A stretch of 64,000 nucleotides of DNA from Streptomyces akebiae (GTDB lineage: Bacteria > Actinomycetota > Actinomycetes > Streptomycetales > Streptomycetaceae), in contig NZ_CP080647.1 of assembly GCF_019599145.1 (NCBI RefSeq), positions 1,302,001 through 1,366,000 of the forward strand, given 5' to 3'. Positions 49,622-59,500 of the stretch are shown piece after piece. A model generated the notes under the pieces. It did no database searches. It was not told the DNA's origin and was given only the letters and a program-made list of their open reading frames with translations. Position numbers and translations under genes: made by a program. Each line of letters starts with the position of its first letter. The stretch's first letter is position 1.

Positions 49622-51103
49622 ATGACCCTCCATGAAGAGGAACGCCCTGACACGGTGGGCGACGACTTCGAGATCGAGCCTTGGTATCCGTCGGACCTGA
49701 TGCGCGAACTGCACGCCCTGCGGGCGATGCCCAACGCTCAGCGCCGGGGCTACAAGCTGGAAGCACTACTGCAACGGGCGTTTCAGCGGGCTCACTTCCA
49801 AGCCGCCCACAATCCGAAGATGGCAGAACCCCGACAGACGGACTTCGCGGTCATCTCCCACAACCACCGGTACCTATGCGAAGCGAAGTGGGAGAGCCGA
49901 CCCACCGGAACCGACGATGTCGACGCGATCCGCAGTCGCCTGAAACGTTCCGGAGGCACTGTTGTGGGCCTGCTGTTCACCATGTCCGGGATCACCGATC
50001 AGGCTGCTGAGGAGATCGTGAGGGATCGCAGGGACGGGCTGGTTCTGGTGTTCGACGAGTCCGACATCCGCCTTGCTTTGAGCTCCCCGCACGAATTGGA
50101 GCGCCATCTTCGTCTGAAGCAGGATGAACTTGTCGTCCACGGGCGTGTCCATCGTGGTGAGAACGCATTTGAGGCCGCGAGGGCCGCCCGCCGATCGCGC
50201 ACGAAGATAGAGCAGTTGCCCACGAGCTGCTACAGGCTGCTCAGCGCCGACGGGAAAGAACTGCCGTGGTTCCACGGCGCAGGAGGATTCAGCCTCGGGG
50301 TTTTCTGCCTCGACCTGCCCGATGTCGACTGGGTGCCGGCAGCGGGTAGCGGCGTGTGTCTGGATATGCCGATTGCTACTGGGGACCAGCGTGACGTCCT
50401 CCGCCTTCTGGTCTCGCTGAGTGAACTCGGGTGGACGGGAAACCGGAGTCAGTGGAGCATCCACCAGCATGGCCGCAACTGGCATGGTTGTGGCGCGGAT
50501 ACCTTTGCGGAGGCTCTCAGGAAATGGAAGGAACGAACCAGGCAGCTTGAAGATCCTCACCACAGCGAGGAGTTCGTCTACTTCGAAGTCTGTGACGGCG
50601 GGTTCTACACCGTGTCCGGCAGCGTCTCTGCAGAACGAACGCGCGCCGTCGTGCGCTGCAATGTCTCTTTCCAACTCATTGGAATGCCGCTGGACCCTGG
50701 CGCGCTGCAGCAACTATACCGGCGGCTCGACGTTCCCAGCCGTGGCTACTTCCGTCCGTTGGTTGAACGGTCAGTCACCCGGCAGCGCTTCGATGACCGA
50801 GTTCCGCTTCAGGTGCTGGGATATGTCGTTGAGCCTGCTGGCCAACGCTGGCCCCTGGAAGACTGGGTCGTCGGCCTCCTGGCAGTCAATCCCTACCAGG
50901 ACACTGATCTTCAGCCGCCGGATGAGCTGGCTCGGGACCTGGAAGGCTCAGGCGTGATCGTATGCGCCCTGCGCTCGCACCATCCGCTGAGCAAGCCGAA
51001 GGAGCGCTACGAACTGTGGTCGTACGAGCGCGCTAGGACCTCGGACGCTCACGCGCTGCGCGTTGTCGCCGAGTGGTGGGAGCCAGAGGACAACGTCGAG
51101 TAG
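49622..51103 (+). CDS. Mrr-like restriction endonuclease-fold protein
   Basis: The protein has 493 aa from the ATG at 49622. The N-terminal domain (about residues 30-160) has the PD-(D/E)xK layout of Mrr/type IV restriction-like nucleases: KLEALLQRAFQRAHFQAA (helix), RQTDFAVI (Asp), YLCEAKWES (ExK), and a strand GLLFTMSGITDQAAEEI. The remaining 330 residues are a separate region with no recognised domain, rich in Trp and His (SQWSIHQHGRNWHGCG). It may cut modified or foreign DNA, with the C-terminal part sensing it. It stands alone in the + direction, convergent with the Gabija-type pair. The specificity is unknown. Confidence 0.7.
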   Translation: MTLHEEERPDTVGDDFEIEPWYPSDLMRELHALRAMPNAQRRGYKLEALLQRAFQRAHFQAAHNPKMAEPRQTDFAVISHNHRYLCEAKWESRPTGTDDVDAIRSRLKRSGGTVVGLLFTMSGITDQAAEEIVRDRRDGLVLVFDESDIRLALSSPHELERHLRLKQDELVVHGRVHRGENAFEAARAARRSRTKIEQLPTSCYRLLSADGKELPWFHGAGGFSLGVFCLDLPDVDWVPAAGSGVCLDMPIATGDQRDVLRLLVSLSELGWTGNRSQWSIHQHGRNWHGCGADTFAEALRKWKERTRQLEDPHHSEEFVYFEVCDGGFYTVSGSVSAERTRAVVRCNVSFQLIGMPLDPGALQQLYRRLDVPSRGYFRPLVERSVTRQRFDDRVPLQVLGYVVEPAGQRWPLEDWVVGLLAVNPYQDTDLQPPDELARDLEGSGVIVCALRSHHPLSKPKERYELWSYERARTSDAHALRVVAEWWEPEDNVE

Positions 51104-51237
51104 GAGCCGACTGATATGCGGGCCGGAGCTGGCGATGCCAGCCTCCAGGTTCTGGAGGATTCGGCTCAGGATTCTTCACCGGCATAGGCGGTGTCCGGAC
51201 GTGATGGGCCTGGCCGTGAACAGAGTGGGTGCGAGCG

Positions 51238-51264
51238 GCCGGGCCCCGGGGGTGGGGGCCCGGC
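51238..51264. terminator. Hairpin between convergent defence genes
   Basis: GCCGGGCCCC (51238-51247) and GGGGCCCGGC (51255-51264) pair perfectly around GGGGGTG, between the end of the nuclease gene (51103) and the end of the UvrD-like gene (51442). Confidence 0.7.
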
Positions 51265-51441
51265 ATCGTCGCCATGGACGGCCCAATTACGGGAAAGCGC
51301 AACCCGACCTGCTGGCCTGGGCAACGTCCCAGAGCCATGGCGGACTGGCCAAGGTCGGGCCCCCCTCTGCGATCGCCCTGCACTGAACGTGGGACGCTCG
51401 TGAGGACACACCCGACCGTACGCTGTACGACAAGCGGCTGA

Positions 51442-53211
51442 CTACGACTTGATGTACTGGACGCCCTTGGCCCCCAGCAGATCCCCTACGCGGGCCGAAT
51501 GCTTCCGGTGGACCGCGCATATCAGGAGCTCTTGGGCTCGCGAGCCGGCCACGTAGAGGACGCGCCGCGCCTCGGTGTTGTGGTCGCCTTCCCAGTCGTC
51601 CAGGACACTTCGCTTGGTGACCTGATCCTCCCTCAGCCTGTCCGGCAGGACGAGCACCACGCCACGGAACTCCATGCCCTTGACGCCATGGACGGTGGAG
51701 TAGCGAATCGATGGGCTATTGCCAAAGCCGGATATGCCTGTCCAGTCCTTCTCCGACGGAGCCTTAAACAGATTGCTGACGTCGCCAGCAGCGGGCGGTG
51801 TTACCGCACCCCAGTCGGCCGTCTTCAAGTAGTCCCGGACCTCAGCGGCAAATACTTGCCGCGTCTTCCCCTCAGCATCGAGCTGCAAGGCCATCCATAC
51901 CGCGAAGCTCTCCAGCCAGCGACTGTCGATGCCCAGCTTGTCGCAGGCGACAGCGAAACCGTGATCTTTTGTATCTTGGCCGACCGCGAGGGCAGCCAGG
52001 AGGGACCGCTTAACCTGCTCCGCCGCTTTCCGACGGGTCTTGGGATCCGTTTCCCGCGCTCTGAGCTTGAATCCGGCATTGGCGATGGACAGCACGCGGT
52101 TATTGCCAGTGCTTTCCAGGCTCACCACGCCAGCCGCCTTCATTCCGTGTGTGTGAGCGTGCGAAAGGATTACGAGGTCATCAGCTGTCAGCTTGTACTG
52201 CTCCGCGACGTCCAGCGCTGGGGGCACGATCTGGTCCAAGGAGGAGAACTCGATCAAGTGCACCGGGGCCTGCACGATGGAGTTGTCACCACGGGCTGTC
52301 TCAACCAGTTGCCCAGACCGCAGCGCGCGGTTGAACTCGCAGATTGCTGGCGAGCTACGCCAGTTGTCCCTCAACTCCAGTGGGGGGCCAGGCAACGTGG
52401 CTGCGAACGCCTCCACGGCTGCGGGAGTTGCGTTCCGGAACTCATAGATCGACTGATCGAGGTCGCCAACCATGACAACGCGAACCCCGCAGTCATGCAG
52501 GAATTGCAGGATGTGAAGCTCTTCCCTGCCACAGTCCTGCGCCTCGTCCACGATGACCTCGGCGAAGCGTGCCTGCAGCAGTGCAGCTAGGACGGTCCGC
52601 GCCTTGTTACTGCTCAGCCAGAACTCGGCTGCGAGGCGCGCCGCTTCACAGCTGATGGTGCCCGCCTTAACGAGACGCCAGAAGATGTCCGAGGCTTCGC
52701 CTTCTGCTTCCCTTTTGCGTCGCCTCAGCATGCGATGGGCATCTTCGTTACCGAACTCCTGCGGCACTCGGCTAAGGTCCAGGTGCGCTCGACCATCGGG
52801 GTCAAAGTCAAACCACTCGAACTCTAGATTCCTGACCCTTCCCATATTGTCGAGGCGAAAGCTAGTGCTAGGGATTTCACGCCACGAGCGAACGTAATTC
52901 GGCTTCTGGTTGTGCCACTTCACGTACATCGGGGTGACGATGAAGCGATGGATGAAGGTGTCGAACGTGCCAACGAAGTGGGGAGCCCGCAGGGCTTCCA
53001 CCTGGTTCCCACACCGGCGCCGGACCTCGTCCACGGCAGCATTGGTGAAGGAGATCAGTGCGATCCCGCGCCGGCCTTCCTCGGCGGTCCGCTTCAGGAA
53101 CCGGGCGACCATGGCCCGGGTCTTACCAGCCCCGGGACAGGCAGCCGCGAACAAGCTGTCTTGAGCGTCGACAAGAGCCTGCTGGTCGTCAGTCAGCTTC
53201 ACGTCGCTCAA
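51442..53211 (-). CDS. gajB: UvrD/Rep-like helicase, Gabija GajB-type
   Basis: The protein has 589 aa from the ATG at 53211, which overlaps the stop of the preceding gene by 4 bp. It is a superfamily 1A helicase with Walker A AAACPGAGKTRAMVARFL near residues 27-44, motif Ia ISFTNAAVDEV, Walker B VIVDEAQDCGREE, motif III VVMVGDLDQSIYEF and a late GVKGMEFRGVVLVLP. Gabija pairs a GajA nuclease with a GajB helicase in this order. GajB is thought to bind DNA ends and help activate the nuclease. The length is somewhat above that of the well-studied Bacillus protein. The pair and overlap support the call better than helicase similarity alone. Confidence 0.8.
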   Translation of the reverse strand: MSDVKLTDDQQALVDAQDSLFAAACPGAGKTRAMVARFLKRTAEEGRRGIALISFTNAAVDEVRRRCGNQVEALRAPHFVGTFDTFIHRFIVTPMYVKWHNQKPNYVRSWREIPSTSFRLDNMGRVRNLEFEWFDFDPDGRAHLDLSRVPQEFGNEDAHRMLRRRKREAEGEASDIFWRLVKAGTISCEAARLAAEFWLSSNKARTVLAALLQARFAEVIVDEAQDCGREELHILQFLHDCGVRVVMVGDLDQSIYEFRNATPAAVEAFAATLPGPPLELRDNWRSSPAICEFNRALRSGQLVETARGDNSIVQAPVHLIEFSSLDQIVPPALDVAEQYKLTADDLVILSHAHTHGMKAAGVVSLESTGNNRVLSIANAGFKLRARETDPKTRRKAAEQVKRSLLAALAVGQDTKDHGFAVACDKLGIDSRWLESFAVWMALQLDAEGKTRQVFAAEVRDYLKTADWGAVTPPAAGDVSNLFKAPSEKDWTGISGFGNSPSIRYSTVHGVKGMEFRGVVLVLPDRLREDQVTKRSVLDDWEGDHNTEARRVLYVAGSRAQELLICAVHRKHSARVGDLLGAKGVQYIKS

Positions 53212-55157
53212 CCTTCATCACCCCGTGCATCCAGCAGGACGCCACGGATGGCGTCAGCCAGGTACCGAGGAGCTTCAAAGTCGGCGCCACTCTGGATGGC
53301 CAGCGCCACGTCGTGCGCGAATTCGCCCTTGCCAATGAACTTCTTGTGCTTGCGAAGTTTCAGGTAAAAGCCCCAGGAACGACCTCGCTCGTCGTCGAGG
53401 ATCTCCTGCCACTTCTTCCTGGAGCGTCGACGCTGTGTCAAGAAGGCCGTCCTGAGTACCGGCTCGTTGACCTCGGGGTCGAGGAGGTCGGCCTCAAGCG
53501 TGTGCGGCGCTTCCGCGACGATCAGGTGGTCTGAGGCGCCGATCGACTCGGCGTGAGCGGTCAGCCGGTCCTTACGGTTGTTCACGGCGGCGTCGTCATC
53601 GTCTTCCGGTTCGTCCTCATCACCGTCGGCGTCCGTGCCGGGGCCGCCCTCGACTGGAGCGGCAGCCGTTGAGGTCTGAGCATCGCTCTGGTCGCCTTCG
53701 GCCTCCCCATCGTCGGTCTTCTGTTCCTTGGGGATGTCCGGGTCGCCGTCGGTGATGACGGTCAGCTTGTCCAGCAGCCGACACCCGTTGACCGCCGAGA
53801 GCAGCAGCGTGATGTACGGCGCAAAGTCGACGCTGCCGACGTTGATGATCGTGACGCCGTGGAAGTCCCGACGCTGTTTCGCCTGGTCCTCGCCTTTGAA
53901 GACGCAGTGCCGGGCGATGACCGGCAGCAGGACCGCTTCAGCAATGCCTTCCACCAGGATGACGCGACGGGCAAAGAGCAGGCCGGCGCGGGTGGCATCG
54001 AGGTACTGATTGATCTTTCGCCGTTCGTCGTCGGTGAGGGCGAGCTTGGCCAGAGGGAGCGCTTGCGTCTTCCGGCGTAGCACCTCCTTCTCCTGGCCGT
54101 CGTCGTCCCGGACCCTCTCCTTGTCCACTCGCGTGCGCAGCGCCACGACGTTCTCGATACCGACGCTGCTAGCCAGATTGGGCGAATGCGTGCTCGCGAT
54201 GACCTGGATACGGCCGGCGGGGCCGTGCGAATCGTCCTTGAGCGAGGCTTCGGCCTGTTCCCACAGGTAGTCCAGCAGCACCGCTTGGAGCTGTGGGTGG
54301 AGATGGGCCTCCGGCTCCTCGACAAGGAAGAGCGTCAGTTCCATGTGCTGGGCGTTGCGCAGCTCCAGGATGACGGTGGCGATGAAGAGGAGGTTGGCGT
54401 AGCCAAGGCCCGACTCGGTGAGGTCCGCTGGCGGGATGCCAGCCTCGGCCATCTTGACCCGCAGGCTCCGGGCCAGTCGGTGCAGCTCGTACTCGGCGAA
54501 AGCGACCTCGACGGTCTGCCCCCGAACCGAGTCGGTCAGTTCTCCCAGGTGACCCTGGATCTCTTTGGTCGTAGAGGTCAGGACCGGGTGTTCCTTGAGC
54601 TTGGTGAACGAGTCGTTGGCCTGCGCGCGGAACGCTTCCTGTTCGTCTTCATCGGTGAGGTAGCGGATGATCCGCAGCAGGCGGTTGCCGTCCGACGAGT
54701 CCAACTCCCGCTGCGCATCCCGAAGAGGCGCCAGGTAGACGTGCGCGATCTGGTCCCGCTTCTCTGGCTCGGCGTCGGGTCCATCCACAGGTCCGGCTGT
54801 CACGCTCGGGCGCATCTGTTGCCGGGACTCATCCCGCTTGTACGTCGTCGTGTAGGCAGCCTGATTGGTCTCCACATCGAGCGAGGCGATGTAGTGGGCG
54901 CGTTGGGCTGACGTCAGACCGTCGTACGACGCGCGGAACTGAGCCTCTTCCGCTTCTCGACCATGCGACAGGTCGGATTCGTCGAACCACCGCGTGGATC
55001 GACGATTCAAGGGTGTGGTGGCCAGCCTGAGCGCTTCGATGACGTTTGACTTACCGGAGTTGTTCTCGCCGACGAGGAGCGTAATGTTCGGCTGCAACTC
55101 GACTTCCACTTCGTAGCAGGAGCGGAAGTTCTTGATGCCGAGCCTGGACAAGTACAT
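53208..55157 (-). CDS. gajA: OLD-family ATPase/TOPRIM nuclease, Gabija GajA-type
   Basis: The protein has 649 aa from the ATG at 55157 (a GTG at 55190 is also possible). It starts MYLSRLGIKNFRSC, with Walker A LLVGENNSGKSNVIEAL near residues 29-45 and LFLVEEPEAHLHPQL near 280. The TOPRIM domain begins VILVEGIAEAVLLPVIAR near 399, with DGDPD near 470 supplying the metal-binding acidic residues. An acidic linker (DADGDEDEPEDDDDAA) follows, which is uncommon in the family. The protein should be a nucleotide-inhibited DNA nuclease. It is the first gene of the pair and is translationally coupled to the helicase gene. Confidence 0.85.
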   Translation of the reverse strand: MYLSRLGIKNFRSCYEVEVELQPNITLLVGENNSGKSNVIEALRLATTPLNRRSTRWFDESDLSHGREAEEAQFRASYDGLTSAQRAHYIASLDVETNQAAYTTTYKRDESRQQMRPSVTAGPVDGPDAEPEKRDQIAHVYLAPLRDAQRELDSSDGNRLLRIIRYLTDEDEQEAFRAQANDSFTKLKEHPVLTSTTKEIQGHLGELTDSVRGQTVEVAFAEYELHRLARSLRVKMAEAGIPPADLTESGLGYANLLFIATVILELRNAQHMELTLFLVEEPEAHLHPQLQAVLLDYLWEQAEASLKDDSHGPAGRIQVIASTHSPNLASSVGIENVVALRTRVDKERVRDDDGQEKEVLRRKTQALPLAKLALTDDERRKINQYLDATRAGLLFARRVILVEGIAEAVLLPVIARHCVFKGEDQAKQRRDFHGVTIINVGSVDFAPYITLLLSAVNGCRLLDKLTVITDGDPDIPKEQKTDDGEAEGDQSDAQTSTAAAPVEGGPGTDADGDEDEPEDDDDAAVNNRKDRLTAHAESIGASDHLIVAEAPHTLEADLLDPEVNEPVLRTAFLTQRRRSRKKWQEILDDERGRSWGFYLKLRKHKKFIGKGEFAHDVALAIQSGADFEAPRYLADAIRGVLLDARGDEG

Positions 55158-55731
55158 CCCTGCTTGCGGCTCTTCTTGGCTTTGGCTCACCAACTCGTCC
55201 CCGTCGACTTCAGGCCTGCCATTTACGCAAAAGAGTCGACTGCACCAAGCATCACATAGGGCAGCCCATGCGCACTTTGGCACGCGACCCCCAGAAGGTG
55301 CAGCCGAACTGACCGGTAACAGAGCGTGAGCTTCGACACTTTGAGTTGCGGTAGTTGGCTGGCCTGCTCGACTCGCCTGGGACCAGGACGAGTTGGACTG
55401 CCTCCCTAGCCACCCAGTGACTCGCATGGCCGGTAGGCCAGGCGGTCACGCGCCTGGTCAATGGCCGTATGGGCTACGGGCTTTGACCACGCCCCGGGCC
55501 TCGTGGGGAGGAATTCTCCCCTCCGGCCTCGTCCGACCAGAGCCCCAGTGGGCCGGAGCATCAACTCGCCAGTCGGCATGGACGACACGAACGCGCCCGC
55601 ATCCAGCCGGGCGGAGGACAGAGCGAGGAAGCGGCCGTTCGCGGCTGGCAGTCCAGATCGTCGGGGTGGCTGTCAGTGAGATGAGGTAGATAGGTAGTTG
55701 ACCGAGCGTGCCCGTAGAGCGGGAGCAATGA
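55158..55731. other. Divergent promoter region, no gene supported
   Basis: This 574-bp gap lies between the divergent gajA-type gene and the small membrane protein gene. Open frames here lack recognisable features. It must contain promoters for both directions, but no pair of boxes was convincing. Confidence 0.45.
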
Positions 55732-56286
55732 ATGGCAACGACCTCGGTGTCATCACCTGGCGGTGAAGATGCCTCCTCCGGAGCTGGGGCTTCGGGAGAG
55801 ACTGTGCCCGCACAGTCTCAATCGCACACGCTGACGAGTGCCCAGGCTCAGGTAGTCGCGCGGAAGAAGAAGGAAGTCTGGGTTCGTATGTTCCTGTGGT
55901 TCTTTCTCTCCGTCGTCTTCGCGCTGCTGCCTACAGGAGGGCAGTACCTGAACGGCCGGCAGACCGAGGGGTTCCACCAGCCGGGCTTCTGGGAGTGGGT
56001 CAGTCGGGCACAGCTCTACCTGGTCTCCATGGGCCTGGCAGTGGCCGCTGTTGGCGAGGCGCTGATGCATTTGTGGAAGTCGAACCAGTCCTTCCGGCTG
56101 ATTTTGGTAACGATCACCAACATGCTCATCATGCTGATCGCCGCTTACCTGGCACCAGGTGCCGACTCCGACAAGAAGATCGAGGCTGTGGTCGGTCAGC
56201 AGTCCCTGATGATGTTTGTTACCGTGCTGGTCACCTCCGGCGTTAGCACGTGGCTCTGCGTGAAGGAAGTCGGGGTGCAGCAGTGA
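55732..56286 (+). CDS. Small multi-span membrane protein
   Basis: The protein has 184 aa from the ATG at 55732 (GGGAGC upstream). After a Ser/Gly-rich cytosolic tail of about 45 residues come three or four hydrophobic spans: MFLWFFLSVVFALLP, AQLYLVSMGLAVAAVGEALM, LILVTITNMLIMLIAAYLA and LMMFVTVLVTSGVSTWLC. No known family is recognised. Its stop overlaps the start of a 52-aa single-span protein. The pair sits between a Gabija-type system and a type I restriction system, so a membrane effector role is possible but unproven. Confidence 0.65.
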   Translation: MATTSVSSPGGEDASSGAGASGETVPAQSQSHTLTSAQAQVVARKKKEVWVRMFLWFFLSVVFALLPTGGQYLNGRQTEGFHQPGFWEWVSRAQLYLVSMGLAVAAVGEALMHLWKSNQSFRLILVTITNMLIMLIAAYLAPGADSDKKIEAVVGQQSLMMFVTVLVTSGVSTWLCVKEVGVQQ

Positions 56287-56441
56287 GAACCGAATGGGTG
56301 CTGACGTATATCATCGCAGCGGCGGGCATGCTGAATCTCATCGTCACGACGGCTGTTGAAGTGATCAAGCGGCTCGGAGACGACAATCCGCTCCGACGTT
56401 TCCTCCGCCCCGGAAGGGATGACGGGCCACCGCGCCCCTAA
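56283..56441 (+). CDS. Very small single-span membrane protein
   Basis: The protein has 52 aa from GTG 56283, overlapping the upstream stop by 4 bp (GTGA). It has one hydrophobic segment, YIIAAAGMLNLIVTTAVEVI (about residues 9-28), then a basic, Pro/Arg-rich end. The overlap suggests co-translation with the multi-span protein, perhaps as a subunit. It is too short for a family call. Confidence 0.55.
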   Translation: MRTEWVLTYIIAAAGMLNLIVTTAVEVIKRLGDDNPLRRFLRPGRDDGPPRP

Positions 56442-56539
56442 AGGCTAGGGCCCGGCAGCCCCCCTTCAAGACCGTAGCGGGCGTGGCAGATCGACTCGCT
56501 CGTCGGCCGGTCCAGGCGCAGAGCACCTCGGCCGTTCCA

Positions 56540-59500
56540 TCAGCTGTCCTCCTGCCCTGCGTCCAGACGCACCCCGTGGAAGGCTCCGGCGATGATGCTG
56601 TCCAGGCCCTTGCCATCGCCGACGACCTCGGCCACCACCTTCCCCAACTCCCCGGGGGCGGCAAGCAGGGTATCGAGGATCCGGTCACGGACCTTCTCGG
56701 ACTTCAGGAAGTTCTCCAGGCTGTTCTCCAGCGCCCGCGACCTCAGCACCTCATCTGACTTCGCCGCCTGGATAACAAGCGCCATCAGTCCGGCGACGGC
56801 AGACTCCGACAGGTCGTCGAACAAGGTGTTGAGGGTGTCGATGACCTCCAGAAGCGGGACCATCTCAGGGTCCTTCACCTTGGCCGTGCCCAGCGCGCTC
56901 GGCCCGGTCAGCTTGTCGCCCTTCTCCGTGACCGAGGCGTTCGTGACGCCCTTGTCCTTCTGCTCGATGGCGACCAGCCGTGCGCTTGAGATGTCGATTT
57001 CGTCGTGCGTCCGCTCGGCCTTGATCCACTGAGCGAGTTCACGGCAGAACGCGCACAGGTCCTCCAGCGGGGAGCCGGAGTAGTCGTACACCTGAGACAG
57101 GAAGTCGTACAGCCGCACGAACGAGGAGACGTTCTTCCGGAACTGCTCCAGCCGCTCCACGGCCTGAGTGTTTTCGTCGGCTTGCGCGTGGTCCCATGCC
57201 TGGGCGAATCGGTCCTGGGCCCGGCTCATCGCTGCGGTGATCGCATTGCGGTCACCGTCCTGGGCGCCTTGGACGAATTGGGCTACGTCCTGGGTGTCGA
57301 AGATGCCGAAGGTGCGCAACCCCATCGCCAGCACGTGCAGTTGGTTGGGGTTGGTCTCGGTCTCGATCTCGGCTTCTTCGTAGTACTCCGCGAAGGCCGC
57401 CTGGATGTCTGTGGGCTCGTTGACGAAGTCCAGGATGAATACCCGGTCCTTGACCAGGTTGCCTGACCGGAAGGTGCGGTTCAGACGCGAGAGCGTCTGC
57501 ACTGCCTGGATGCCGTCCAGGCGCTTGTCGACATACATCGCGCACAGTAGTGGCTGATCGAACCCCGTCTGGAACTTGTCCGCGGCTATCATCACGCGAT
57601 AGTTCGGCTCGGCGAACGCTTCAGCCAAGTCCGGTCCAGCACCCGGGTTCATCTTGGCCTCGGAGACCTCGTCATGAATGCCGGACTCCGGGTCGTCCAG
57701 GGTGCCGGAGAACGCAACCAAGGTACCCAGGTCGTACCCCTTGGCCTTGATGTACTTGTCGACCGCCAGCTTGTAACGCAGCGCGTGCTTGCGCTCCGAT
57801 GTCACGATCATGGCCTTTGCGTGGCCACCCAGTAGGCCGGCCACATTGGCACGGAAGTGCTCGACGATGATCTCGACCTTCTGGGAGATGTTCGTCGGGT
57901 GAAGGCGCACGAACCGCTTCAGTGCCTTGGCCGCCGCGGTCTTTTCGACCAGGTTGTCCTCGTCGTCGGCGGAAACGTTGACACCGTTCTTCTTGATCGC
58001 CTCCGCGATCTGGTAAACGGTCCCGTAGCTCTGGTAGCGAGGCAGGACGTCCAGGATGAACCCCTCCTGGATGGCCTGCTTCATGGAATACACGTCGAAC
58101 GCGGACGGCTTGGCATCGGGCGTCTTGCGGCGCCCGAACAACTCGATCGTCTTGGGCTTCGGGGTGGCGGTGAATGCGAAGAACGACACGTTCGGGGTCG
58201 GGACGTCCGCAAACGCGTTGATCGTGTCCTCGGCGTCGACCTCCGCACCCTCGTCGACTTCCTGCCCGCCGACGCGCAGTACCTGGCGCACCTTCTTAGC
58301 CGTGGCGCCGGCCTGCGAGGAGTGCGCCTCATCCGCGATGACCGCGAACCGGTGCCCGGCAAGCGAGTCGTCCTGCGACAGGAGCTTGAGCACGGCCGGG
58401 AAGGTCTGGATGGTCACCACCACGATGCGGCGACGGTCCTGCAGGGCCTTGAGCAGCGCACGGGACTTGGAGCCCTCGTCAGTGCGGGCCCTCCTGTCCA
58501 CGTTGTAGACGTAATCCGGCTTGCCCTCGATCTGCAGGACCGCCCGCTGCATCTGGTCGTCGAGCACAGTGCGGTCAGTGATCACCATTACCGTGTCGAA
58601 GACCTTGCGACCGGTGGGGTCATGCAGGTTGGACAGGCGGTGTGCAGTCCATCCGATCGTGTTCGTCTTGCCCGACCCGGCTGAGTGCTGGATCAAGAAC
58701 CGTCCCCCTACGCTCTCAGCCTTGACCTGCTCGACCATCCGCGAGACGGCCTGCCACTGGTGGAAGCGCGGGAATATCACGTTGGTCGAGGTCTTGCGCT
58801 CACGCGTGATCACGTTCGCGCTGGTCGTGACGTCCACGAACAGCATGGACCCGAAGATGTCCAGCCACGTGTCGCGGGCCATGACCTGCTCCCACAGGTA
58901 CGCGGTGGCCGGCCCGTGCTCGTTGACCGGGTTGCCCGCGCCGCCGTTGTTGCCCTGGTTGAACGGCAGGAAGTAGGTGTTCTCACCGTCGAGATGAGTG
59001 GTCATGCCGACCTCGGACTCGGTGACCACGAAGTGCACCAGCGCCCCGGTACCGAACGCCAGCAGCGGCTCTCCCTTGGGGTTGCGGTCCTGGGCGTACT
59101 GCTTCACCGCAGCGTCGATGGACTGCTTGAAGTTCGTCTTCAGTTCGAACGTGGCCACCGGGATGCCGTTGATAAAGGCGACCAGATCGATGCTGTCGTG
59201 AGGCTTTTGCCGCGAGTAGTACACCTGCCGCATGATCCGCAGGCGCACCTTGCCGTAGGCGGCCATGCGGGTGGCGTTCGTCGGGTCCGCCGGGCGCCAC
59301 TGGACCATCTTCATCTCGTCGCGCAGCCCCACGGGGACGTTCGAGCGCAGCAACTGCAGGGTCCCGCCAGGGCCACCACCCCTGTTGTCCAGCGGGGTGG
59401 ACCGTAGCTGCACGATCAGGTCGAGCAGAGCCTCCTTAGCGGAGTCTGCCCGCGGGCCGGAACCGATGCTGCGCTTCCATGCCTGCGGGTCCAGGTCCTT

